Source of the DNA: Bacillus safensis
GTDB lineage: Bacteria; Bacillota; Bacilli; Bacillales; Bacillaceae
Length of the DNA stretch: 64,000 bases
Assembly (NCBI GenBank): GCA_030159235.1
Contig: BSBG01000001.1
Coordinates: 415,366 to 479,365, forward strand
Direction of reading: 5' to 3'
A model generated the notes under the pieces. The model was not told the origin of the DNA and ran no database searches. It saw only the letters and a program-made list of their open reading frames with translations. This document shows, piece by piece, positions 31,234-39,229 of this stretch. The number at the start of each line of letters is the position of its first letter. The first letter of the stretch is position 1. Made by a program: the position numbers and the translations under genes.

Positions 31234-32751
31234 TTATAACACACCAGAAAACAACCGCGCAAATGATTCCTTCAACCGCTCTTTTAAGCCTCTTTTATAA
31301 AAATGAACAGGGCCCATTTGCTCACATTCCATCATATCTTCCTCATAGTGGGCCATCAATTGTTCAATTGGCTTTTTCGCGGCTGTAAAGACATTGACCT
31401 CAAAATTGAGCTGAAAACTTCTCATATCCACATTTGCGGTGCCAACAGAGGCCAGTTCTCCATCTGCGATCATTACCTTTTGATGCATAAACCCTTTTTG
31501 ATAGTGATACACCTTGATGCCTTCTTTTAGAAGCTCGGAAAAATAGGATCGTGTGGCATATTGCGTGAGAAAGCCATCATTGATCTCCGGTACCATCACC
31601 CGCACATCCACCCCTCTCGTAGCAGCGATTTTTAGCGCAGTGCGAATCGATTCATTTGGTACAAAGTAAGGTGTGGCAATCCAGACAAATTGTTTCGCAT
31701 TAGAAATGAGGGCATCATATAAATCACTCATACTTTCCTTCATATCAGGTCCAGTTGGTACAACCTGAATGACATCCTCACCTGTCACAGCGTGCGGCGT
31801 ATGATACTTCGGATCATCAATTAATACTTCATCTGATACATACTCCCAGTCGAGCATAAAAACGGAATGAAGGGTCTGAACAGCCTCACCCTTTAACATG
31901 GCATGCGTATCACGCCAAAAGCCGATTTTTTCATCCCGTCCTACGTATTCCTTGCCAACATTTAACCCACCGACAAACCCTGTCTCTCCATCTATAATGA
32001 CGATTTTACGGTGATTTCGGAAATTGAATTTTTGATTAAAAAATCCATATTTTAAAGGCAGAAAAGGAGCGACCTTGACACCTGCCTGCTTCAAGCGTTT
32101 AATATCTTTTCGGGAGAAGCGAATGCTGCCTGCCGCATCATATATGAAGCGAACCTCTACCCCTTCTTTTACTTTTTCAATTAAAATCTCCATCATTCGG
32201 TGACCGAGGAAATCGGATTTGAACATATAGTATTCTATATGAATGAACGATTTTGCCTTTTTTAGCTCTTCAAAAATTCGGGGAAACGTCTCCTCTCCAT
32301 TTTTTAAAATGTCCATATCACTATTGGTATTCACATGCATGCCTGTTGCTTTTTCTGTGTAATGAAAAAAACCACGCTGATTATCGGTTAAACGCGATTC
32401 ATCCGGCTTGCTCTCAAGCTCAGATATTCTTCTTAATTTTTCACGGTTATACATTCTCTTTGATTTGAATAAATGACCTTTTACATAGAGCTGCCCTGAG
32501 AACAGATAGAACATATAGCCAATGATCGGGAAAAAAATCAGCACATACATCCATAATAATGTATGCTGTGATGTACGGTTCTCTAGCATGAGAGAAATGA
32601 TACTAAATAAAATAATGGCGATATAGATCGCTGCGTACAGCTGAACGCCCCACTCCGGTACAGGCCACCAATACACCACATATGCCCCGAATATCATAAA
32701 ATATAAAAATAAAAATTCCAGTCTCCTCTTTTTCACATTCTCCGCCCTCAT
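31234..32751 (-). CDS. ywiE: Cardiolipin synthase-family protein YwiE
   Basis: A 505-residue phospholipase-D superfamily membrane protein. It has two N-terminal transmembrane helices (LEFLFLYFMIFGAYVVYW and LYAAIYIAIILFSIISLM) plus a third near residue 75, then two HKD motifs: NHRKIVIIDGETGFVGGLN and MHQKVMIADGELASVGTAN. Together with clsB it makes two cardiolipin-synthase-type enzymes within 8 kb, as in B. subtilis (ywjE and ywiE). The physiological role of YwiE is less well defined than that of ClsA. Confidence 0.9.
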   Translation of the reverse strand: MRAENVKKRRLEFLFLYFMIFGAYVVYWWPVPEWGVQLYAAIYIAIILFSIISLMLENRTSQHTLLWMYVLIFFPIIGYMFYLFSGQLYVKGHLFKSKRMYNREKLRRISELESKPDESRLTDNQRGFFHYTEKATGMHVNTNSDMDILKNGEETFPRIFEELKKAKSFIHIEYYMFKSDFLGHRMMEILIEKVKEGVEVRFIYDAAGSIRFSRKDIKRLKQAGVKVAPFLPLKYGFFNQKFNFRNHRKIVIIDGETGFVGGLNVGKEYVGRDEKIGFWRDTHAMLKGEAVQTLHSVFMLDWEYVSDEVLIDDPKYHTPHAVTGEDVIQVVPTGPDMKESMSDLYDALISNAKQFVWIATPYFVPNESIRTALKIAATRGVDVRVMVPEINDGFLTQYATRSYFSELLKEGIKVYHYQKGFMHQKVMIADGELASVGTANVDMRSFQLNFEVNVFTAAKKPIEQLMAHYEEDMMECEQMGPVHFYKRGLKERLKESFARLFSGVL

Positions 32752-32892
32752 TCATTTCTGTCTTTTTATCTTCCATACCCTTTGCACAGCTTGTATGAAA
32801 CGCACGGTTGGCTGCTTTCTTTTAGCTTTTACAGACTAGAGCGTTTTGATCCGATATAATGGAAAATATGTGAAGGAAAGGACGAATTACTT

Positions 32893-33864
32893 ATGCGTAC
32901 ACCATCTGCTTTAAAAAAGGGGAGCCACATTCGGATGATTGCCCCAAGCCGAAGTGCCAGCATTTTATCAGAAGAAGGAATGGCTCAGGCCAAAAAACGT
33001 TTAGAATCATTAGGGTTTACTGTTTCTTTCGGAAAACACGTGTTTGAATGTGATCTGCATTCCTCTTCTTCTATTGAACACCGTTTATCGGATCTACATG
33101 AGGCGTTCACAGATGATGAAATCGATGGTATTTTGACAGCCATTGGAGGCTTCAACTGCAATGAGCTTTTGCCTTATATCGATTACGACTTGATCCGTCA
33201 GCACCCCAAGGTTCTATGCGGCTATAGTGATATCACCGCACTCGCAAACGCCATCACAGCTAAGTGTGATATGGTGACATATTCAGGCCCCCATTTCTCC
33301 AGCTTTCAAATGGAGCAGGGACAGGAGGAGCAGTCCGCGATGTTTCATGCCTGCTTGATGAACGGCGGTGAGCCATTTGATGTGATTCCATCGACAAAAT
33401 GGAGTGATGATGCTTGGTATCTCGATCAAGTAAACAGAAAATTTCATCCGACAAGATGGGAGATTTATCAGGAAGGAACAGCTGAGGGCACCTTGTATGG
33501 CGGAAACCTTTGTACACTGAACTTACTGCAAGGGACTTCGTTTATGCCTCAAATCAAGGATGCCATCTTATTTGTGGAGGATGATGAGCTGGTGTTCCCT
33601 GAAATGTTCGCCAGAGACCTTACTTCCCTCTTGCAGCATGCACAATCCATTAAAGGGCTGATCATTGGACGCTTTCAAAAGAAATCCCAAATGACAGAGG
33701 AACATTTGAGGTTCATTCTCGATAAGCACCCAATGCTTCAACACATTCCAGTGATCTACGATGTCGATATCGGACATACACAGCCAGTCTTCACCTTACC
33801 GATTGGCGGAAACGCTCAGCTAGCGTGTACAAATGGAGACGTGAAGCTGCGTATTCTTGCATAA
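32893..33864 (+). CDS. S66 serine peptidase, second copy (MccF/YocD-like)
   Basis: A 323-residue S66 family protein, clearly distinct from the one at 27.9 kb. Visible are the N-terminal KKGSHIRMIAPSRSAS, nucleophile Ser in LCGYSDITAL, EGTLYGGNLCTLNLLQGT, the acidic ILFVEDDE, and the catalytic His in VDIGHTQPVFTLPIGG. It resembles B. subtilis YocD. Predicted cytoplasmic, hydrolysing a muropeptide or a peptidyl-nucleotide toxin. It is transcribed alone, with a strong terminator at its end. Confidence 0.87.
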   Translation: MRTPSALKKGSHIRMIAPSRSASILSEEGMAQAKKRLESLGFTVSFGKHVFECDLHSSSSIEHRLSDLHEAFTDDEIDGILTAIGGFNCNELLPYIDYDLIRQHPKVLCGYSDITALANAITAKCDMVTYSGPHFSSFQMEQGQEEQSAMFHACLMNGGEPFDVIPSTKWSDDAWYLDQVNRKFHPTRWEIYQEGTAEGTLYGGNLCTLNLLQGTSFMPQIKDAILFVEDDELVFPEMFARDLTSLLQHAQSIKGLIIGRFQKKSQMTEEHLRFILDKHPMLQHIPVIYDVDIGHTQPVFTLPIGGNAQLACTNGDVKLRILA

Positions 33865-33872
33865 CTAAAGGC

Positions 33873-33902
33873 AAAAAAGCACCCGATACGCGGTGCTTTT
33901 TC
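33873..33902 (+). terminator. Terminator after the second S66 gene
   Basis: Arms AAAAAGCACC (33874-33883) and GGTGCTTTTT (33892-33901), loop 8 nt, T run on the plus strand. Confidence 0.9.
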
Positions 33903-33998
33903 TGTGCAAAATCTTTTTTAAATTTTTTAGAAAAAGTGATCCAACCCTCCACCTCCTTCGTTAAGTAGATGAAAAAAGAAAAGAGAGGAGGCAAAAAC

Positions 33999-34064
33999 AT
34001 GTTCTCTGATGTACTTAGCCAATTATTCGATTCTATTTCTAACATTATTAATACGCTTGGATAA
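33999..34064 (+). CDS. 21-residue amphipathic peptide (unannotated small gene)
   Basis: A tiny gene, ATG 33999 to TAA 34062-34064, behind a strong GAGAGGAGGC site 7 nt upstream and immediately followed by a perfect terminator. The peptide begins MFSDVLSQLF and ends NIINTLG. Hydrophobic residues fall at positions 2, 5, 6, 9, 10, 13, 16, 17 and 20, a clean amphipathic helix; charges are two Asp, no Lys or Arg. Length and pattern recall phenol-soluble modulins and delta-haemolysin, though it is anionic. An in-frame ATG at 33969 would add ten mostly basic residues but has no ribosome site. Confidence 0.72.
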   Translation: MFSDVLSQLFDSISNIINTLG

Positions 34065-34108
34065 TGTAAAAAACCCGCTGTCTCTTAAGGATAGCGGGTT
34101 TTTTACAT
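34064..34108. terminator. Strong terminator behind the 21-residue peptide gene
   Basis: Perfect 16-bp inverted repeat ATGTAAAAAACCCGCT (34064-34079) and AGCGGGTTTTTTACAT (34093-34108), loop 13 nt. Confidence 0.92.
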
Positions 34109-34229
34109 GGTCAAAATCGTCAATTCAAAATAGGCCTTTTATGAGCATCTATCTGTAAGATATTTAAACAAACCCAATTGGATGTTACAATCTATTGAAA
34201 GGAATAATTTAACTATAGAAGGAGATATC

Positions 34230-34547
34230 ATGAAAAAACGTTTGATTGGTTTGTTTTTTATTACCCTTTGTATTCTTGTATTAAATTCCACTCCAAATCG
34301 TCTCACTCTTTCTGAAGAAGAATTAGATAAAAAGGTCATACAAGTATTAGACTCGTTATGGAAAGAGCATGGCTTGTTACATTATCAAATCGTTAAGACA
34401 GATCCCACAATTTCCATCGGCATCAATACTTCAAAGGATATAGCAGGTTTGCAGTCTGTATTAGAAAAGAAACTTCCTAAACAAGCATTAGAGGATTATG
34501 AAATTGAGATTTTCCAGAGAAATAAAAATGATCTAAACGTTGAATGA
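34230..34547 (+). CDS. Exported or membrane-anchored protein of unknown function
   Basis: A 105-residue protein starting MKKRLIGLFFITLCILVLNS behind AGAAGGAGATATC, so with an N-terminal signal or anchor. No clear signal-peptidase motif and no lipobox. The rest, about 80 residues, is hydrophilic and alternates beta-like (LLHYQIVKTDPTISIGI) and helical segments. No family recognised. It lies downstream of the small peptide gene on the same strand but behind a terminator, so it has its own promoter. Confidence 0.65.
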   Translation: MKKRLIGLFFITLCILVLNSTPNRLTLSEEELDKKVIQVLDSLWKEHGLLHYQIVKTDPTISIGINTSKDIAGLQSVLEKKLPKQALEDYEIEIFQRNKNDLNVE

Positions 34548-34551
34548 CAAA

Positions 34552-34578
34552 AAACCCACTCCTGTTCCGAGTGGGTTT
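34552..34578. terminator. Bidirectional terminator before argS
   Basis: Arms AAACCCACTC (34552-34561) and GAGTGGGTTT (34569-34578), loop 7 nt, with A and T runs outside, between convergent genes. Confidence 0.88.
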
Positions 34579-34588
34579 CTTCGTGTTC

Positions 34589-36262
34589 TTACATCTTTTC
34601 CGGAGCCGATACACCAATTAGTTTTAATGCATTAGCAAGCGTGATTTGTGTTGCTTTCATGAGTGAAAGACGTGCTGTTGTTTTTGTTTCGTTGTCTACA
34701 TCGATGACCTTCTCGGCATTGTAGAAGCTGTGAAGAGCTGATGCAAGGTCATAAATATAGTTCGTCACGCGGTGCGGAATACGTTTTTCAGCTGCTTCTG
34801 CTACAACTTCTGGGAAGCTGCCAATGATTTTGAGAAGATCGTATTCTTTCTCCGATTGAATGTGAGAGAAATCGGCTTTTTCAAGGTTTGGTTCGTAGCC
34901 TTTTTCTTCCCCTTGACGCAGCATGCTGCAAATTCTCGCATGCGCATATTGAGCGTAGTACACAGGGTTTTCGTTAGACGTAGAAATCGCTAAGTCTAGG
35001 TCAAAGTCCATATGTGTCGCCGCACTTCTCATCGCAAAGAAGTAACGAGTGGCGTCTAAGCCTACTTCTTCAATGAGATCACGCATTGTGACAGCTTTCC
35101 CTGTACGCTTACTCATCTTCATCTTTTCACCGTTTTTGTAAAGGTGCACAAGCTGAATGATTTCTACTTCAAGCTTGCCAGCTGGATATCCAAGTGCTTG
35201 GATGGCTGCTTTCATTCGAGGGATATAGCCGTGATGGTCAGCGCCCCAAATGTTAATGAGCTGGTCAAATCCTCTGTCTAGTTTGTCTTTATGATATGCG
35301 ATGTCTGGAAGCAGGTAAGTGAAGCTGCCGTCTTTTTTAATCAGGACACGGTCCTTGTCATCGCCAAAATCCGTTGAACGTAACCACGTTGCGCCGTCTT
35401 CTTCAAAGACATAGCCTTTTTCACGAAGTGTTTCCAGCGCTGGTTCGATTTTTCCGTTTTCATATAATGAAGTTTCTGAATACCATACATCAAATGGGAC
35501 ACGGAAATTCTCGAGGTCTACACGTAATTTCTCTAATTCGTATTTCAAGCCGTATTCACGGAAGAACTTCATACGCTCTTCTTCCGATTCATGCACGAAA
35601 CGGTCACCAAATTCATCCGCAAGTTTTTGTCCGATGCCTTTGATGTCTTCTCCTCTGTAGCCGTCTTCAGGCATTTCTTTTTCAAGACCGAGTGCCTCAA
35701 AGTAACGTACTTCTACAGATAAAGCGAGGTTATTGATTTGATTTCCTGCATCGTTGATATAGTATTCACGGCTCACTTCGAACCCTGCTTTATCAAGGAT
35801 GTTGCAAAGAGAATCTCCTACAGCTGCTCCGCGGGCATGTCCAAGGTGAAGGTCACCTGTTGGGTTGGCTGAGACGAATTCGACTTGCACCTTTTGACCG
35901 CCGCCTGTATTCGTTTCGCCATAAGCTTCTTTTGCTTCAAGGACAGCTGGAATCAGCTTTGTTAAATACTGATTGTTCATATAAAAGTTAATGAATCCTG
36001 GACCTGCGATATCCAGTTTTTCAATGGAAGCTTTCCCTTTATCAAACGAATTGACAATGTCCTCTGCGATTTGACGAGGTGCTTTTTTTGCAATGCGGGC
36101 AAGCTGCATTGCCATGTTGGTGGAGTAATCACCGTGAGTTTTGTCTTTCGGCACTTCTAAAAGGACATCTGGCACCTGGCTTTCATCAGCAAGTCCTGCT
36201 TTGACGACTGCCGCAATAATTTCTTCTTTTAACGCATCTTTGACCTGTTCTGCGATATTCAT
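34589..36262 (-). CDS. argS: Arginyl-tRNA synthetase
   Basis: Class I synthetase charging tRNA-Arg. The 557-residue protein has the HIGH-type motif in [26 protein letters not shown] in [15 protein letters not shown], the Arg-tRNA N-terminal additional domain, and the DALR anticodon-binding domain at the C-terminus. Its start overlaps the end of ywiB by 4 bp (ATGA), so the two are translationally coupled, as in B. subtilis. Confidence 0.97.
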   Translation of the reverse strand: MNIAEQVKDALKEEIIAAVVKAGLADESQVPDVLLEVPKDKTHGDYSTNMAMQLARIAKKAPRQIAEDIVNSFDKGKASIEKLDIAGPGFINFYMNNQYLTKLIPAVLEAKEAYGETNTGGGQKVQVEFVSANPTGDLHLGHARGAAVGDSLCNILDKAGFEVSREYYINDAGNQINNLALSVEVRYFEALGLEKEMPEDGYRGEDIKGIGQKLADEFGDRFVHESEEERMKFFREYGLKYELEKLRVDLENFRVPFDVWYSETSLYENGKIEPALETLREKGYVFEEDGATWLRSTDFGDDKDRVLIKKDGSFTYLLPDIAYHKDKLDRGFDQLINIWGADHHGYIPRMKAAIQALGYPAGKLEVEIIQLVHLYKNGEKMKMSKRTGKAVTMRDLIEEVGLDATRYFFAMRSAATHMDFDLDLAISTSNENPVYYAQYAHARICSMLRQGEEKGYEPNLEKADFSHIQSEKEYDLLKIIGSFPEVVAEAAEKRIPHRVTNYIYDLASALHSFYNAEKVIDVDNETKTTARLSLMKATQITLANALKLIGVSAPEKM

Positions 36263-36681
36263 GAACGTAAATCCTCCTTATACGAAATGGATAATGTATG
36301 TAAATGCTTCTGATCTTCCCCTGTCAGCATATCGTACGTAATGTGCAGCAGTCCCTTGTCCACATCGAGATCAATGCCATGTGTATGCACATCAAGCTGA
36401 AGTGTACCGAATGGCATCGTGTAGTGGGTGACGGTCGTTTCTCCAATGAGAAAGCGCTGCTTCATTTGAATAGCCCCTGATCTCATGACAAAAATTTCTT
36501 TTTCACTCATTTTCACAACGGTTTTTACTTGACCCATTTCATGTTCTTCATGGTAAGTGAGATACGTTTTGTCATTCTTCTCTTGGTACGTTCCAGTCGT
36601 GCGGAATTCGATCGTTTCAGCCGGTTCCGTCTCTGGTTTCATCACTGACTTTACATGAATTGAAATTTGGTTTTGTGTCAT
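36259..36681 (-). CDS. ywiB: DUF1934 protein YwiB
   Basis: A 140-residue cytoplasmic beta-barrel-type protein of the DUF1934 family (calycin-like fold). It contains [15 protein letters not shown], the internal [13 protein letters not shown] and a final [11 protein letters not shown]. The role is unknown. It is always next to argS in Bacillus, and overlaps it by ATGA here. Confidence 0.9.
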   Translation of the reverse strand: MTQNQISIHVKSVMKPETEPAETIEFRTTGTYQEKNDKTYLTYHEEHEMGQVKTVVKMSEKEIFVMRSGAIQMKQRFLIGETTVTHYTMPFGTLQLDVHTHGIDLDVDKGLLHITYDMLTGEDQKHLHTLSISYKEDLRS

Positions 36682-36805
36682 TTTGCACTTCCTTTGCTAA
36701 GACCCGTTTAACTAAAATAGTATACCATATTCATGATCGCCTATCATACCATCATTTCTCTTCTTCACAGTGATTAAACTCCGTTTTTGATCTTCAGCCA
36801 TCCCT

Positions 36806-37152
36806 TTAGAAAAAAAGAAAAATGAAACTGACCAATATCACAAGTCCAGCCTTTACGCCTAAGTCTTTTCTTTTCATTAAGTAAAAAAGAGCCTGTATGC
36901 CTGAACTTGCCAAAAATGCCTGAAAAAATCAAATGGTGCGATTTGATCCTTTTTAAATACCATCAGCATGAATAATACAATGGCCGTCAGATAGAAAAAG
37001 CCTGGATCCTGAAACAGCTCCAGCATCTCTTCCTTTGCTTCTTTTTTCGAAGCAAAAACGGGCGGATCAGCTGCGAGCTCTCGTTTCAATGTGAGAAAGC
37101 CTGTCGCTAACACGCATAAAGCGAGGAACACCATCAATATTGATGAAAACAT
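36806..37152 (-). pseudogene. Four-helix membrane protein gene broken by a frameshift
   Basis: The first frame (37152 to about 36927) gives MFSSILMVFLALCVLATGF, a charged linker and a second helix to KKDQIAPFDFF, then drifts into RHFWQVQAYRLFFT and stops at 36877. The next frame, entered at the T6 run (A6 at 36923-36928 on plus), reads QAFLASSGIQALFYLMKRK and GVKAGLVILVSFIFLFF, two further plausible transmembrane helices, with a stop at 36806-36808. One extra T would restore a protein of about 114 residues with four helices. It is either a true mutation or a homopolymer error. No family recognised. Confidence 0.65.
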
Positions 37153-37230
37153 GAGCTGCCTCCTTTATTTTTTGACCCATGTAAAAAAAGAGCTTGTCTT
37201 CATGAGATGACAAGCTCCTCTATCAACATG

Positions 37231-38103
37231 TTATTTCACAAACCCAAGCAGCATTTCACGTAACAGCTTGCTCGCTGTATTTGCTGTTTGGTCAGAGTGA
37301 TCATATACAGGTGCTACCTCGACTAGGTCTGCACCGACTACTTGAACATCAGATCCTGCAATCGCATGGATGGATGCAAGTAGCTCTTTTGATGTAATAC
37401 CGCCAGCATCCACCGTTCCAGTACCAGGTGCATGAGCTGGGTCTAGCACATCAATGTCGATCGTTACATAAACTGGACGCCCCTTCAGCTTTGGCAATAC
37501 TTGCTTCAATGGCTCCAGCACTTCAAATTTAGAAATATGCATCCCCGCTTCTTTTGCCCATTCAAATTCTTCTTTCATCCCAGAACGGATGCCGAAAGAG
37601 TATACATTTTCAGGTCCAATAAGTCCTGCCACTTTACGAATCGGTGTCGAATGCGAAAGCGGCTCACCCTCATATTCCTCACGAAGATCCGTATGTGCGT
37701 CCATATGGATGATGGCCAAATCAGGGTATTTTTTATGCATCGCACGGAAAACCGGCCAAGACACAAGATGCTCGCCGCCCATTCCTAATGGGAACTTCCC
37801 TTTTTCTAAAATACTGTCGACATACTCTTCAATTAAATCTAAACTTTTCTGTGCATTTCCAAAAGGAAGCGGGATGTCACCAGCATCAAAGAATGGCACC
37901 TCGTGCAGTTCCCGATCTAAATAAGGACTGTATTCCTCTAAACCAATTGATACTTCACGAATGCGGTTCGGTCCAAAACGTGAGCCCGGGCGGTAACTGA
38001 CGGTCCAGTCCATCGGCATGCCGTATAAAATGACCTTAGCATCCTCCCATGTCGGTTGACTTCCAATAAACACTTTTCCTGAATAAGCCTCATCGAATCT
38101 CAT
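37231..38103 (-). CDS. speB: Agmatinase
   Basis: Ureohydrolase that converts agmatine to putrescine and urea. The 290-residue protein shows the binuclear manganese motifs GMGGEHLVSWP, HMDAHTDLREEYEG and VTIDIDVLDPAHAPGTGT. It follows speE, which uses putrescine, so the two genes give the agmatine to spermidine branch of polyamine synthesis. The spacing contains a hairpin that may lower speB expression. Confidence 0.96.
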   Translation of the reverse strand: MRFDEAYSGKVFIGSQPTWEDAKVILYGMPMDWTVSYRPGSRFGPNRIREVSIGLEEYSPYLDRELHEVPFFDAGDIPLPFGNAQKSLDLIEEYVDSILEKGKFPLGMGGEHLVSWPVFRAMHKKYPDLAIIHMDAHTDLREEYEGEPLSHSTPIRKVAGLIGPENVYSFGIRSGMKEEFEWAKEAGMHISKFEVLEPLKQVLPKLKGRPVYVTIDIDVLDPAHAPGTGTVDAGGITSKELLASIHAIAGSDVQVVGADLVEVAPVYDHSDQTANTASKLLREMLLGFVK

Positions 38104-38124
38104 GCAAGATTCCTCCTTTTACGC

Positions 38125-38158
38125 TTCAAAAAATGCGCAAACTGTCATTTGCGCATTT
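38125..38158 (-). terminator. Hairpin between speE and speB
   Basis: Perfect 11-bp arms AAATGCGCAAA (38131-38141) and TTTGCGCATTT (38148-38158), followed on the minus strand by TTTTTT counting the last arm bases. It may end part of the speE transcripts before speB. Confidence 0.75.
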
Positions 38159-38172
38159 CCATTTCGCTTCAT

Positions 38173-39003
38173 TTATTTGATTAAGTCGCTCACAAATTTC
38201 GGCAGAACGAAGGCCGCTTTGTGCAATTCTTTTGTGTAATATTTTGTGTCAATATCAAAGAAACGGCTATCTTCTACAGCAAGTGGATCATATTTTTTAG
38301 AACCGATGGTAAACGTCCAAAGACCGCTTGGATACGTTGGAATATTCGCTGTATAAAGCTTTGTAATCGGGAAAATTTCTTTTACATCACGCTGTACATT
38401 TGTAATCAGCTCAGGTGTGAACCAAGGGTTGTCCGTTTGCGCAACGAAAATACCGTCTTCTTTCAATGCTTTAGAGATTCCTGCGTAAAATCCTTTAGAG
38501 AACAGGTTCACAGCTGGTCCAACTGGCTCAGTTGAGTCAACCATGATGACATCATACTCATTGTCAGCTTCAGCAATGTGCATAAAGCCGTCTCCGACTT
38601 TGACATCTACACGAGGATCGTCTAGTTTCCCTGCAATAGAAGGAAGGAATTTCTTCGAGTATTCGATGACCTTCCCGTCAATATCAACAAGTGTCGCTTT
38701 TTTCACACTTGGGTGTTTGAGGATTTCACGAATAACACCGCCATCTCCTCCACCTACGACAAGAACATTTTCCGGGTTTGGATGAGTGAAAAGAGGAACA
38801 TGTGCCACCATTTCGTGGTATACAAACTCATCTTTCTCAGATGTCATCACCATGCCGTCTAAAAACAGCATATTGCCAAACTCTTCAGTTTCCACCATTT
38901 CTAAATGCTGAAAGTCTGTTTGTTCTGTGTGAAGGGTTTTGTTCACCTTCAATGTAATACCAAAATTCTTCGTTTGCTTCTCTGTATACCAAAGTTCGCT
39001 CAT
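38173..39003 (-). CDS. speE: Spermidine synthase
   Basis: Aminopropyl transferase that makes spermidine from putrescine and decarboxylated SAM. The start is ATG 39001-39003 ([16 protein letters not shown]), with AGAGGAAG upstream; a longer reading to 39039 is not supported. The 276 residues match B. subtilis SpeE in length. Motifs: [32 protein letters not shown], and [11 protein letters not shown]. Confidence 0.97.
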   Translation of the reverse strand: MSELWYTEKQTKNFGITLKVNKTLHTEQTDFQHLEMVETEEFGNMLFLDGMVMTSEKDEFVYHEMVAHVPLFTHPNPENVLVVGGGDGGVIREILKHPSVKKATLVDIDGKVIEYSKKFLPSIAGKLDDPRVDVKVGDGFMHIAEADNEYDVIMVDSTEPVGPAVNLFSKGFYAGISKALKEDGIFVAQTDNPWFTPELITNVQRDVKEIFPITKLYTANIPTYPSGLWTFTIGSKKYDPLAVEDSRFFDIDTKYYTKELHKAAFVLPKFVSDLIK

Positions 39004-39229
39004 TGTCCATCTTCCTCTCATCCAATAATAAACAAACATCTATTGTTAGCGCCTTTTATCGGCTATGACTATATCGATTGTCCAAGAAAAAAGTATAGTG
39101 GATTCGTATCAAATTGTAAAGAACCGCATGAGTTCTCTTCATTTTTCATGCACGCTCCCTGCAATCACTTGTTTAAAACGGTTTTCTTTGTTCCATACTG
39201 ATAAAAAACCGTCAAAATGGGGGCTTTGC

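Noticed and set aside
33969..34064. Longer form of the small peptide, starting at ATG 33969
   Set aside because: It would place the strong AGGAGG inside the coding region and has no ribosome site of its own; the 33999 start is preferred, though not excluded by sequence alone.
36187..36341. Possible small gene at the argS-ywiB junction on the plus strand
   Set aside because: Entirely antisense to two confident genes and no ribosome site.
37501..38000. Several plus-strand open frames opposite speB
   Set aside because: Mutually overlapping shadows of the agmatinase coding sequence without ribosome sites.
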